DNA from: Anaerolineae bacterium
Lineage (GTDB): Bacteria > Chloroflexota > Anaerolineae > Aggregatilineales > Phototrophicaceae
Direction of reading: 5' to 3'
Assembly: GCA_022824465.1 (NCBI GenBank)
Contig: JAJDZV010000005.1
Location: 186,001-250,000 of the forward strand
DNA length: 64,000 nt
In this document: piece after piece, positions 9,150 to 17,737 of the stretch
Layout: every line of letters begins with the position of its first letter
Numbering within the stretch: the stretch's first letter is position 1
Made by a program: the position numbers and the translations under genes
The notes under the pieces: generated by a model
Told to the model about the DNA's origin: nothing
The model's input: only the letters and a program-made list of their open reading frames with translations
Database searches by the model: none

Positions 9150-9620
9150 ATGACGAGCCTATTGAATCGATTGTTTGGGCGCGCCAAGATAGGCAGCGGC
9201 GCGACGGCGAAAAACAGATTGCGCTTTGTCCTGCAGCATGACCGCATCAATCTGCCGCCGGAACGCGCCGAAGAGATGAAAAAAGAGATTCTGGCGGTTA
9301 TCGTGAAGTATCTGGCGGTTGACCGGGAGCGCGTGGAAATCGACCTCGAACAGCGCGACCGAACGCATAGCAAGCTGGTGGCGGAACTTCCAATAGTCAA
9401 CGAGACGGATAAGAACGCTAGACCGGCGGCTGAGGTTTCAGCCATAGCCGAGTCGAATGGCGCCGTGAAGACCGCTGACGACGAGGCAGACAAAGTCGGC
9501 GAAGACAGCGCTGCCAAGCCGGCAAAGAAAGAACCAATTCCTAAGGCTGCCGTCGGCGAAGCGGCCGAAGAAAACGACAATAAGCAACGAGGATCTTCCG
9601 CGCAGAAGCCTCCAGTCTGA
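9150..9620 (+). CDS. minE: Cell division topological specificity factor MinE, with long C-terminal tail
   Basis: MinE stimulates MinD ATPase and gives the Min system its positional specificity. Residues 1-11 (MTSLLNRLFGR) are the membrane-binding helix. The anti-MinCD segment AKNRLRFVLQHDR follows, and then the dimerisation domain EMKKEILAVIVKYLAVDRERVEIDLE. Classical MinE ends near residue 88, whereas this protein continues to 156. The added tail is hydrophilic, rich in Ala, Lys, Glu and Asp, and probably disordered. AAAGGAAG precedes the ATG. The core is unambiguous. The tail has no recognisable domain. Confidence 0.93.
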   Translation: MTSLLNRLFGRAKIGSGATAKNRLRFVLQHDRINLPPERAEEMKKEILAVIVKYLAVDRERVEIDLEQRDRTHSKLVAELPIVNETDKNARPAAEVSAIAESNGAVKTADDEADKVGEDSAAKPAKKEPIPKAAVGEAAEENDNKQRGSSAQKPPV

Positions 9621-9725
9621 CCTTAGCCGGGGACGGCTGCCGCTGGGGGCGCAATCATTTCGCGTTGCTGGCTCATAGCAGCCAATGGCGCTCTCCCCTA
9701 CCCTGTATGCGCGCAACATGTTCAG

Positions 9726-9731
9726 TATAAT
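9726..9731 (+). promoter_or_regulatory. -10 box for rodA
   Basis: TATAAT at 9726-9731 lies in the 147-base minE-rodA gap, 36 bases before the rodA ATG. The -35 region is poor (CTGTAT at a suitable distance). This suggests that rodA can be transcribed separately from the min genes. No clear terminator was seen after minE. Confidence 0.4.
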
Positions 9732-9767
9732 AGCGCGACGTGAAGATCTGCATCAGCGAAGCGCGCA

Positions 9768-10868
9768 ATGGACAGCCTGAGCATCTGGCGCCGATTCGAC
9801 TATGTACTGTTTGCCGCCACGGCAGCATTGGTCGTGTTTGGCATTCTGATGATCGACAGCGCCACTCAAGACGCAATAGATGACGACATCATCAGCCGCG
9901 TGCCCGATCAGATTCGCTTCGCGCTGATCGGTTTTGCCGTAGCTATATCAGTGGCGGCAATTGATTATCGTCTCCTGGGCGGGATAAGTCCCTGGCTATA
10001 CGGTGTGATGGTGGCTATGTTGATCCTAGTGCGCTACTTCGGCGTGGAGGGCGCGGGCGGCGCGACGCGTTGGCTCAACGTCGGCATCCGCATTCAGCCG
10101 TCGGAAATCGGCAAGATTATCATGATCATTACCTTGTCACAGTATGTTGCCGCGCGCTATCTGGATCTGGGACGCTTGACCACCGTATTTGGCACGATGC
10201 TGCACATGGCGATACCCGCAGCGCTGATTTTCGATCAGCCGGACCTGGGTACGACAATCGTTTTTCTGGTGATCTGGGCGGTAATCGTTTGGTCGGCCGG
10301 TTTGCGCATCAAGCACATCATGCTATTCCTTAGCGCCGGATTGGTCATCCTGATTATTGTCTTTCCGCTGTTGCCGACCTATCAGCAAGCGCGAGTCGAA
10401 ACTTTTCTTGCGCCCGATACCGAGTCTGGCGCCTATTACAATATCGAACAGGCGCTGATCAGCATTGGTTCCGGTGGACTGCTTGGCAAAGGCTATTACG
10501 TGGGATCACAGAACACTGGACGTTTCCTGCGCGTGCGCCACACTGATTTCATATTCAGCGTGATCGCTCATGAGTTTGGCATGCTCGGCGGTGTTGCCCT
10601 GCTGGCCATGTTTGCGCTCGTGTTATCGCGAATACTGCGCGGCGCGCGGGAGGCCAGCGACCCGCTGGGAAGCATGATATGCTACGGCGTCGCCGCCATG
10701 ATATTCTTCCAGACGACGGTCTCTGTCGGCATGAATCTAAATCTTATGCCGGTGACGGGATTGACGCTGCCATTTGTTAGTTCGGGCGGCACGTCGCTGC
10801 TATTTACCATGGTCGGCATCGGATTGGTGCAGAGTGTGATCGCGCGGCGACGTCGACTAAACGCCTAA
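9768..10868 (+). CDS. rodA: Peptidoglycan polymerase RodA (SEDS family)
   Basis: RodA is the SEDS-family glycosyltransferase that polymerises lipid II in the elongasome with PBP2. The 366 residues form about ten transmembrane helices. Conserved family blocks are visible: GATRWLNVGIRIQPSEIGK, FDQPDLGTTIVF (with the catalytic-loop Asp region) and NLMPVTGLTLPFVSSGGTSL near the C-terminus. The last block is shared by RodA, FtsW and SpoVE. Its neighbours (mreBCD, PBP2) favour RodA over FtsW. The gene ends 47 bases before gltX. Confidence 0.94.
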   Translation: MDSLSIWRRFDYVLFAATAALVVFGILMIDSATQDAIDDDIISRVPDQIRFALIGFAVAISVAAIDYRLLGGISPWLYGVMVAMLILVRYFGVEGAGGATRWLNVGIRIQPSEIGKIIMIITLSQYVAARYLDLGRLTTVFGTMLHMAIPAALIFDQPDLGTTIVFLVIWAVIVWSAGLRIKHIMLFLSAGLVILIIVFPLLPTYQQARVETFLAPDTESGAYYNIEQALISIGSGGLLGKGYYVGSQNTGRFLRVRHTDFIFSVIAHEFGMLGGVALLAMFALVLSRILRGAREASDPLGSMICYGVAAMIFFQTTVSVGMNLNLMPVTGLTLPFVSSGGTSLLFTMVGIGLVQSVIARRRRLNA

Positions 10869-10915
10869 GCCCAAAGAATCGGCGCATTGCGATTGCCGCT
10901 TGTGGAGAAGTGACC

Positions 10916-12409
10916 TTGAACGACCTTAGAAGCGCGCCCGTACGCACGCGATACGCGCCAAGCCCAACCGGACCGCAACATATCGGAGGCATTCGCTCCG
11001 CGCTTTTTGGCTGGCTTTACGCTAGACGCCACGGCGGACAATTCATACTGCGCATTGAAGACACGGACCAGAAACGTACCGTGCCCGGCGCAGTTGAGTT
11101 GATCCAGGAATCATTTGACTGGCTGGGCATAGACATCGATGAAGGTCCGCGCGAAGGAGGAGAATACGGTCCCTATGTTCAGTCCGATAGGCTGGAGCTC
11201 TATCAATCCTGGGCGAAGCGGCTCGTTGCGCAAGGACATGCCTACAAGTGTTTCGCCACCGCCGAGGAGCTCAGTGAAATGCGGGCGTTGGGAAGAGGCT
11301 ACGATCGGCGCTATCGCGACATTCCTGATTGGCAAGCGGCTGAACTGGAAGCTCAGGGCAAATCCTATGTCATCCGCTTCAAGATGCCGCAGTCGGGCGT
11401 GACCGTCGGCGCCGACATGATTCGTGGTCAGGTAGAATTCGACAATACCCAACTGCAAGACGCCGTTATTCTGAAGTCTGATGGCTATCCGACTTACCAT
11501 CTGGCGCATATCGTCGATGACTATCACATGCGCATCTCCCACGTGACGCGCGCGGTGGAGTGGCTTCCGTCGTTTCCGCTTCATCTGAGCATTTGGGAGG
11601 CGCTTGGCTGGGAAAAGCCGCAATTTGCCCACTTGCCGGTGATGCTCAATCCAAACGGCAAAGGCAAGCTCAGCAAGCGCAGGCAGCAGTTTGCCGAATC
11701 CGGGCGGAGCGTGCCGGTTCTGGCGCGCGAGTTCATGGAAGCTGGTTACTTGCCGGAGGCGGTTATCAATTTCCTGATTAACATTGGCTGGAACTTCGGC
11801 GACGATCGTGAAGTATTCTCGCTTAATGAAGCGATCGAACGCTTCGACCTAAAGGATGTCAATCCGGCAAACAGCGCCTACCCAATCAAGAAGCTGGATT
11901 GGCTCAACAGCCAGTATATGCAGCGCGCGGATGTGGACAAGCTGGCGCGCCGGCTCAAGCCTGTGCTGGAGAGCGCCGGTTACAGGGTTGATGAGGAGCG
12001 GCTGCGGCAAGTTGTGCCGCTCCTGCAGGTTCGCTTAAAGACATTGCGCGATGCGGCGCCGATGGCAGGCTTCTTCTTTGCCGATTGGTCGACATTTGAG
12101 GCGCCGCCGCACCAAATCTTGATTCAGCGCAAGATGACTGTAGATGGCGCTCGCATGGTGCTGTCGCGATCCCTGCCGACTCTAGAAGACCTCGAAGACT
12201 TTTCAGCCGCCGCTCAGCACGCCGCAATGACCCGACTGGCCAAAGACTTGGGCTTGAAGAACGGGCAGGTATTCGGAACCTTGCGCGCAGCGGTTACCGG
12301 TCAACGCGTATCGCCGCCGACATTCGAGACGATGGAGATCCTTGGACGCGACGAGTCGCTGCGCCGCATCAAACTCGCGCTGGAATCATTGGCGCTAGCG
12401 ACAAACTGA
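10916..12409 (+). CDS. gltX: Glutamyl-tRNA synthetase
   Basis: This class I aminoacyl-tRNA synthetase charges tRNA-Glu in the cytoplasm. The HIGH-like motif appears as PSPTGPQHIGG near the N-terminus and the KMSKS-like motif as GKGKLSKRR. The Rossmann catalytic core is followed by the helical anticodon-binding region. TTG at 10916 is preferred because GGAGA (10904-10908) sits seven bases upstream. A GTG at 10910 would have only one base of spacing. Length is about 497 residues, normal for the family. A tRNA-Gln gene lies directly downstream. Whether the enzyme is discriminating or also charges tRNA-Gln cannot be told from sequence alone. Confidence 0.96.
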   Translation: MNDLRSAPVRTRYAPSPTGPQHIGGIRSALFGWLYARRHGGQFILRIEDTDQKRTVPGAVELIQESFDWLGIDIDEGPREGGEYGPYVQSDRLELYQSWAKRLVAQGHAYKCFATAEELSEMRALGRGYDRRYRDIPDWQAAELEAQGKSYVIRFKMPQSGVTVGADMIRGQVEFDNTQLQDAVILKSDGYPTYHLAHIVDDYHMRISHVTRAVEWLPSFPLHLSIWEALGWEKPQFAHLPVMLNPNGKGKLSKRRQQFAESGRSVPVLAREFMEAGYLPEAVINFLINIGWNFGDDREVFSLNEAIERFDLKDVNPANSAYPIKKLDWLNSQYMQRADVDKLARRLKPVLESAGYRVDEERLRQVVPLLQVRLKTLRDAAPMAGFFFADWSTFEAPPHQILIQRKMTVDGARMVLSRSLPTLEDLEDFSAAAQHAAMTRLAKDLGLKNGQVFGTLRAAVTGQRVSPPTFETMEILGRDESLRRIKLALESLALATN

Positions 12410-12456
12410 TTTGACCGGGTCGAGCGTCGCCGTAAATCGACTCCAGTTGCCAAGAC

Positions 12457-12485
12457 TTGAAAACGCCAATCCGAGGTGATACGAT
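12457..12485 (+). promoter_or_regulatory. Promoter for tRNA-Gln
   Basis: TTGAAA (12457-12462) and TACGAT (12480-12485) are separated by exactly 17 bases. The predicted start near 12492 is a few bases ahead of the mature tRNA 5' end. The tRNA is therefore probably transcribed on its own and not only by read-through from gltX. Confidence 0.6.
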
Positions 12486-12498
12486 AGTTCTAGATTCT

Positions 12499-12570
12499 TG
12501 GGAGATAGTTTAATCGGCAAAACAGCGGACTCTGGATCCGCCATTCCTGGTTCGAGTCCAGGTCTCCCAG
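12499..12570 (+). tRNA. tRNA-Gln (anticodon CTG)
   Basis: A full cloverleaf can be folded by eye. The acceptor stem pairs TGGGAGA (12499-12505) with TCTCCCA (12563-12569), leaving G at 12570 as the discriminator base. The anticodon stem GCGGA/TCCGC encloses the loop CTCTGGA, so the anticodon is CTG. The T arm is CCTGG-TTCGAGT-CCAGG. The U1-A72 first pair is typical of bacterial tRNA-Gln. CCA is not encoded. Confidence 0.95.
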
Positions 12571-12579
12571 ATATCGTTG

Positions 12580-12604
12580 ACGGCTCACCTGCGTGAGTCG
12601 TTTT
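12580..12604 (+). terminator. Intrinsic terminator after tRNA-Gln
   Basis: The stem ACGGCTCAC / GTGAGTCGT has nine pairs (one G-T) with loop CTGC and runs into TTTT. It begins ten bases after the tRNA. Confidence 0.7.
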
Positions 12605-12646
12605 GCGTTCACTCGATTGCGAAGGCATTCTGCGTATCGTAGCGCT

Positions 12647-13117
12647 TCACGATACCGACAACACCACAAGTTCCACCCACTTGCGGAACTCTTCGTGCTG
12701 GGCGTTGTACAACAGGCGCGTGCGCAAGGGCAAGCCCAACCACATGTATGAGAGCTTGCGCCGTTCCTCGCGCGTCGTATGCTCGACGATGTCGCGATAC
12801 CAAGTGGGGAATCGCAAGAAGATCTCGGGATAGCGCAGCACGTTGTCGCGGATGCGCCAATAGAGCATCACGGAGATGACAAATGCAAAGACTCCTACAA
12901 GCACAAGCAGAGACGAGGGCGCGAGAAGCACAAAAAGCAAGTAGGCCGCCACCATCCCCCAGACGCATGATTCGAATAGGGGACTGAAACCGACCTCTTC
13001 GCCATACTGTTGAAAAGCCGACAGTATTGGCTCCTTATAGTAACCCAGGGTGACCAGGCAAGCGCGCAGGAATAGCAGGCAGACAACAAAAAAGGCGAAG
13101 GGCATTAGCGTCGACAT
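12647..13117 (-). CDS. Small membrane protein, function unknown
   Basis: I do not recognise this gene. From the ATG at 13117 it encodes about 156 residues. There are two hydrophobic regions in the N-terminal 80 residues (FAFFVVCLLFLRACLV and a long stretch around LLFVLLAPSSLLVLVGVFAFVISVML). A basic, aromatic cytoplasmic tail follows (RYPEIFLRFPTWYRDIVEHTTREERRK). The ATG is chosen because GGAGAAG lies about 11 bases upstream; a start at 13159 is also open. It is downstream of, and on the same strand as, the large membrane protein that ends at 13171. It converges on the tRNA-Gln terminator. Confidence 0.65.
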   Translation of the reverse strand: MSTLMPFAFFVVCLLFLRACLVTLGYYKEPILSAFQQYGEEVGFSPLFESCVWGMVAAYLLFVLLAPSSLLVLVGVFAFVISVMLYWRIRDNVLRYPEIFLRFPTWYRDIVEHTTREERRKLSYMWLGLPLRTRLLYNAQHEEFRKWVELVVLSVS

Positions 13118-13170
13118 AGCGTCAGATCTAGCTTCTCCGCGGGCTATGTGCGACGGCATTCATCATACAC

Positions 13171-14946
13171 TCAGGCATCGACGGATTCCGTTGCTTCTTC
13201 TTCTGACAATCGAAAGCCATGACGCTGCTGGCCGGCGACGCGCGCCTCCAGGTTCGGACTGGGATATGGCGTGCATGGCAGCGGGATCCGCCAGCAAAGC
13301 GCATCGCCGACGGGCACATTGAGCGTCAGACCGCTAGTCGTGACGAATTCGCTGTAGCGCGCAGGCGGATGAGCGTGAAAGCCTCGTTCTGGACCGGCCT
13401 GCAGTGGAAAGGCGCCAAGTTTGACGATCAAATACAGCACGTACACAATGCAGGCGGCGGCAACTGCCAGTGGCGCAAACTTCCAGCGACGAATCGCGAT
13501 TGGCTGCCAAGTTTGCAGCGCCGTTATCACCGCTAGGGCCGCGACGCTCCACAACAAGAAGCGAGCATACTTGGGCTCGGGATAGGTCAGGAACCAGACC
13601 ATGAGCGCTGCCAGCATGGGCGCCAATGTCCAGGGAGTCATGCGCGCCTCAAGCCGTTTGATTACGTGCCGCCTACGCCCAAGCGTGTGCAAGGCGATCG
13701 CGGCAACAGCGATCAGCGTCGGGAGCAATGTGGGCATGAAATTGCCGGCAAAACGAGTCAGCCAGGGCCCCAGCCAATCCCACGACGCTAGAACTTCCGC
13801 TTGATCGCCTCCTCGCAGGCGGGTATTCGTCGATAGATTCAGCTGGCGTTGTCGCAAGTCATCCTCGGGAATCGTCCAGTCCAACTCCACTCGGCCGAAA
13901 GTGAGCGGATAACCGATATAGCCACTGGTGATCACACCGCGCGCTACCCATGGCATCAGAAACGCGCAAGCAATTAATGCCGCCGAAAGCAGAACGCGCG
14001 CGAGTTGTCTTCCGCCAGCAAATGACCGACTGCGCTGAAACATGACCAGGCAGGCAAATGCCGAGACCGTTATGCCGAATACTATGAAGCTCTGCTTAAT
14101 TGTAAAACCAACAAAAACAATGACAGCAAGTCGGTAGACCAGGACTTCATTTGCTTTTCTGTCCGCGCGCCAGTACTGAAGGAAATCCAACAGAAATATC
14201 ACGCTCACGAAACCGACCAATTCGACCGCGTTGTCCGTCAGGAAGTGGGTTATGCCTCCCCAAGTGGATGTGTAGTAGAAGACATAGGGCGCGGTCAATG
14301 TGGCAAAGATCCATGACCAGCGCATGTCTCGCAGTTCGCGACACCGGCAAAGCAAATGGGCGGACTTGGCTGCAAACGCAAGATACGCAAAGACCAGAAG
14401 GCCTGTTGCAATGTAGTTGGAGCGCCCTGACCAGATTGAGGCGTCCAGCAATGCGTCGTACAAATAGACCGATTGATTGAAAGCCAACGATGAAAACAGG
14501 TTGCCCAGACCGGGAGTCAGCGGATAGGAATCGGTCCAGATGACGGCCTGCATGTCGCGAAATCCGGTGTCATAGGCAACCGGCATCCCCAACGCGCGAT
14601 TGGACATCCAAAGCGCCAGCAACGCCATAATCAGCACGAAGGGCTTGTCAATGGACCGATTTCGGATCGTCCGCACAAGCAAACGTCGCTGCATAGCCAT
14701 CGCGCTTGCGGCAATTGCGGCCAACAACAGAAGCGCCATGTCATCAACTGGAAACAGAAAGTGCCACAGTTGAAGTATTCCAAGCGTCAGCGCCCAGCCC
14801 AGCCAAAAGGCATCCTGCCAAAGCCAATTTGAAGAGCAAGGGCGGCCGATCAGCATAAGCATTGCACTGCCGAGACCACTGAACATGAAGAAGAGCAACA
14901 GCCAACTCGCCAGCACCGAAGTCATCGGAATCAAAACGTCTAGCAC
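13171..14946 (-). CDS. Large polytopic membrane protein, possibly LIC_10190-like
   Basis: It has about 591 residues with some twelve or more hydrophobic helices and a C-terminal extracytoplasmic part ending in a Cys-Trp-Arg-Ile-Pro-Leu-Pro-Cys-Thr-Pro segment. The overall plan resembles the LIC_10190 family and glycosyltransferase-like (GT39/GT-C fold) membrane proteins. I am not certain of either. GTG at 14946 is preferred as the start because AAAGG lies ten bases upstream and a TATAAT on this strand lies near 15004-15009. The frame is open back to 15081, and an ATG at 14925 is another option. No function can be assigned. Confidence 0.6.
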   Translation of the reverse strand: MLDVLIPMTSVLASWLLLFFMFSGLGSAMLMLIGRPCSSNWLWQDAFWLGWALTLGILQLWHFLFPVDDMALLLLAAIAASAMAMQRRLLVRTIRNRSIDKPFVLIMALLALWMSNRALGMPVAYDTGFRDMQAVIWTDSYPLTPGLGNLFSSLAFNQSVYLYDALLDASIWSGRSNYIATGLLVFAYLAFAAKSAHLLCRCRELRDMRWSWIFATLTAPYVFYYTSTWGGITHFLTDNAVELVGFVSVIFLLDFLQYWRADRKANEVLVYRLAVIVFVGFTIKQSFIVFGITVSAFACLVMFQRSRSFAGGRQLARVLLSAALIACAFLMPWVARGVITSGYIGYPLTFGRVELDWTIPEDDLRQRQLNLSTNTRLRGGDQAEVLASWDWLGPWLTRFAGNFMPTLLPTLIAVAAIALHTLGRRRHVIKRLEARMTPWTLAPMLAALMVWFLTYPEPKYARFLLWSVAALAVITALQTWQPIAIRRWKFAPLAVAAACIVYVLYLIVKLGAFPLQAGPERGFHAHPPARYSEFVTTSGLTLNVPVGDALCWRIPLPCTPYPSPNLEARVAGQQRHGFRLSEEEATESVDA

Positions 14947-15298
14947 GCGCCCGATACCTTTGCGATTACCGAGTGATCTGCCAGAGACCTTCAGGCTGTC
15001 GATTATAATGCCTGGGTTGGCATTCTGCGATTCTCTTCTGCCTGTCCGGCGCCAATCGATTGCGATTATTGAAAGGCGCACTAGATAATGATGAACGGCC
15101 AGCGCGCGCTCTTAGGCTGACGCTGATCGCGCAAATGCGCATTTTGTGACTCCGAATGGCAGCCGGGTGAATCAACTAAAGCTTGCCGACATTACTCATG
15201 AGCGATGCTTTGACTGCCGGGAATATGGCGGGGAGGGGACGAAACGGGGGCGCGCGCTCGCACACCCTAATTGCGTTACGACAAACCTAAGGCGATGG
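14947..15298. other. Intergenic region between membrane protein and rplS
   Basis: This 352-base stretch holds no convincing gene. The palindrome ATTATAAT near 15003-15010 supplies a -10-like TATAAT for the minus-strand membrane protein; the matching -35 is poor. I see no clear terminator for rplS here and no repeat. Confidence 0.4.
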
Positions 15299-15643
15299 CT
15301 AGCGGCGTTCCTTCAACCGAGCGGATTTGCCGCGCCGATTGCGCAAGTAATAGAGTTGCGCCCGACGTACCTTGGCGCGCCGCAGGATTTCCACCCGCTC
15401 GACGCGCGGACTGCGCAGCAGAAATGTCCGCTCCACGCCTATGCCGTGGCTCGCGATGCGCCGGACCGTGAAGTTCGCTTCGTTGCCGCCTTTGCGCGCG
15501 CGTATCACTACGCCTTGGAAAACCTGTACGCGCTCGCGGCTGCCTTCCACAATGCGAACATGCACCTTAACCGTATCACCCGACTCGATCGACGGATGAC
15601 GATGGTTGTCGGCGACCAAGGTCTGCATGAGTTCTTGGCTCAT
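15299..15643 (-). CDS. rplS: 50S ribosomal protein L19
   Basis: This protein sits at the 30S-50S interface of the ribosome. The 114 residues include the diagnostic blocks [50 protein letters not shown] and the C-terminal [25 protein letters not shown] lies just before the ATG. In many bacteria rplS follows rpsP-rimM-trmD, but here it stands alone, downstream of a LysM lipoprotein gene. A terminator-like hairpin lies in its leader 14 bases upstream of the ATG. Confidence 0.97.
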   Translation of the reverse strand: MSQELMQTLVADNHRHPSIESGDTVKVHVRIVEGSRERVQVFQGVVIRARKGGNEANFTVRRIASHGIGVERTFLLRSPRVERVEILRRAKVRRAQLYYLRNRRGKSARLKERR

Positions 15644-15657
15644 GATGAGTGCCTCTC

Positions 15658-15680
15658 AAAAAAACACGCCCTGAGGCGTG
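15658..15680 (-). terminator. Intrinsic terminator / possible attenuator in the rplS leader
   Basis: On the minus strand CACGCC-TCAG-GGCGTG forms a perfect six-pair stem followed by seven T. It ends only 14 bases before the rplS ATG, between the LysM gene (ending at 15809) and rplS. It is either the terminator of the LysM gene or an attenuator that controls rplS. Confidence 0.65.
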
Positions 15681-15808
15681 ATCTCGACTTGCGCAATAAC
15701 TGACAGTCTAGCACAAGCAAATGGCGCTGTACAAGGGTGATTAGTTGCGAATGAGACTGAGCGCGACTCTGCTCGAGCTTTGAACTGTGGGGGCAGAGGA
15801 AACTGGCG

Positions 15809-16687
15809 CTACGGAATCTGCAGAACTTCACCAGCGTTCAAACTGTCGACGTCGGCAATGCTGTTGAGCGCCGCCAGCACGTCCACGGTCGTGCCAAATC
15901 GGGTGGCGATTTCAAACAAGGTGTCATTTTGCTGCACGGTATAAGACCCGCTAGGCGTCGCCTCGCCGCTTAGCTGCGCGCTGAATATCTCCAGGGGGTC
16001 GACCTGCGCGTTGTCTAGCAGCGCCTCTTGCGCCTGCTCGATGAGCGCGCTCCGCGTGTCATCGACGCCTGCAATATCGAGTTCGCCTGGATCAATAGTC
16101 GGTGCAATTGCCACCGTCTCTAAAGTCGCGGTCGGGACGGACGTTGGCGGTGGTATGAAGCCGCTCGTGCCGCACTCGGGGATCGTAATCTTTTGCCCGA
16201 CGCTTATGCGGTCCGGATTGACGATTTCGCTTGCAGCCGCGATCTCGTCCACCGTCACACCGTAAGCCAGCGACAACTGAAATAGCGTTTCGCCAGCGCG
16301 AATCTCGTGAACACAATCTTCGCCCGGCGGAATAGTTGACCTCGGGATAGCCGCCGTCGTAGCTTGCCCGGCCGCGGCCGAGTTGGCGATTGTAGGCTCC
16401 AAAGACGAGGTATCTTGCTCGACGGCTGGTTGAGTCTGCCGCGCTATGAGCGCTGTCGCCGTAAGCGCGAATTGATCGGCAACCGGCTCAGTCGCCTCAG
16501 GTTCGGGCAAGTCCGTCGGCGCGAGCGCAGTCGGCTCCTCAACGACTATCGGCGTCGCCGATGGATATTCGCGAGCAACCGGCTGTTGCTGAATTGCCTC
16601 GCTAGTATCACGGAAGCAAGCGGTCAGCAGCAGCGCAGCAGCAACCAATGTCAAAGACAGTCGGCGCCACCTACGGTGATTCGACAT
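15809..16687 (-). CDS. LysM-domain lipoprotein
   Basis: This is a predicted exported lipoprotein that binds peptidoglycan. From the ATG at 16687 the first 25 residues form a basic then hydrophobic signal ending in the lipobox LLTAC. A long Pro/Thr/Ala/Glu-rich linker follows. Two LysM repeats then appear, one around HEIRAGETLFQLSLAYGVT and one at the very C-terminus (YTVQQNDTLFEIATRFGTT to LNAGEVLQIP). GAGGAG about ten bases upstream supports this start, although the frame is open to 16786. No catalytic domain is present, so it probably anchors or scaffolds at the wall. Confidence 0.88.
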   Translation of the reverse strand: MSNHRRWRRLSLTLVAAALLLTACFRDTSEAIQQQPVAREYPSATPIVVEEPTALAPTDLPEPEATEPVADQFALTATALIARQTQPAVEQDTSSLEPTIANSAAAGQATTAAIPRSTIPPGEDCVHEIRAGETLFQLSLAYGVTVDEIAAASEIVNPDRISVGQKITIPECGTSGFIPPPTSVPTATLETVAIAPTIDPGELDIAGVDDTRSALIEQAQEALLDNAQVDPLEIFSAQLSGEATPSGSYTVQQNDTLFEIATRFGTTVDVLAALNSIADVDSLNAGEVLQIP

Positions 16688-16887
16688 GTATCTGCTACTC
16701 CTCATCGCAAGAGCTATCGGCAAGCTACCACCCGATCGTCCCAAACATGCAAGAGACGCTTCGGTGATCTTCAGCCTCACATTCATTACAAGCTCATTAT
16801 AGGTAGAGTCCGGATAATGGACAAACGAGATGTGGACTGGCTTGCATGTAAATCTGGCAGCCAGTAACTGCTGAAAGACTTTCCGAG

Positions 16888-17706
16888 TCAGCCGTTAGAA
16901 GTGACAGCCAGCACAAAGAGACCGATGGCAATGCGATAGTAGCCAAAAATCAGAAAACTATTGCGCGCAATGAAATTGACGAGCCACCCGATAGCAAACC
17001 AGGCGAATATCGCCGAAAGCGTTGCCCCCAAGAATAAAAGGAATAGCTGACTCGAATCGAGAGCTTGCAAAGAGTCCGCCAATCTATACAGCGTAGCGCC
17101 GCCAAGCAGCGGCATCGCCAGGAAAAACGAAAACTCGGTGGCGAGACGTCGATTCATTCCCGCCAGCATGCCGCCGACGATAGAACTGCCTGAGCGCGAC
17201 ATGCCCGGTATCAAAGCTAGCGCCTGTATAAGACCGACGACGACAGCCTGCCGCACGGTTATGTTCAAGATTGTAGCCGAGCGGTCGTCGCTACGCACAG
17301 ACGCGGGCAGATTCCGCTCTACGAGTAGAAATACGACTCCGCCAAATACGAGCGACACAGCAACAATCTGGGGTGTGAACAGAAGAGCCTCGATATGCGC
17401 GCCAAGGGCGAGTCCAAATGCTGCGGCCGGTAGACATCCTAAACAAACAAGCAGCCAGAATCGCCTGATTGCGGGCACAGTCCGGGCCTTCCGGGCGTGC
17501 GACGCTAATGAATTACGGTAATAGGCGATCAGCGCGACTGCGGCGCCAAATTGAATGAATATCTCGAATACCGAGCCTATCACATCGAAATTGAGCACCG
17601 ATGTGCCCAAGACCAGATGACCAGTCGAAGAGATCGGCAGAAACTCGGTGACGCCTTCTATCAACGACAGCAGGATGACTTTGACAATGTCTTCGGTCAT
17701 GGACAT
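16888..17706 (-). CDS. uppP: Undecaprenyl-diphosphate phosphatase UppP (BacA)
   Basis: UppP recycles the lipid carrier of cell-wall synthesis by removing a phosphate from undecaprenyl diphosphate, and it can confer bacitracin resistance. The 272 residues are polytopic. Both family signatures are present: EGVTEFLPISSTGHL at residues 17-31, and the PGMSRSGSS loop with its conserved Arg and Ser. Length is normal. It lies on the minus strand, 31 bases downstream of crcB, and may be co-transcribed with it. Confidence 0.97.
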   Translation of the reverse strand: MSMTEDIVKVILLSLIEGVTEFLPISSTGHLVLGTSVLNFDVIGSVFEIFIQFGAAVALIAYYRNSLASHARKARTVPAIRRFWLLVCLGCLPAAAFGLALGAHIEALLFTPQIVAVSLVFGGVVFLLVERNLPASVRSDDRSATILNITVRQAVVVGLIQALALIPGMSRSGSSIVGGMLAGMNRRLATEFSFFLAMPLLGGATLYRLADSLQALDSSQLFLLFLGATLSAIFAWFAIGWLVNFIARNSFLIFGYYRIAIGLFVLAVTSNG

Positions 17707-17737
17707 GCCTCAAATGCGCCAGTTTACCCGCGGCGGC

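Noticed and set aside
16837..16864. CTGGCT/AGCCAG inverted repeat upstream of the LysM gene
   Set aside because: The arms are short, the loop is long and unpaired, and there is no T-run or promoter overlap, so it is probably chance.
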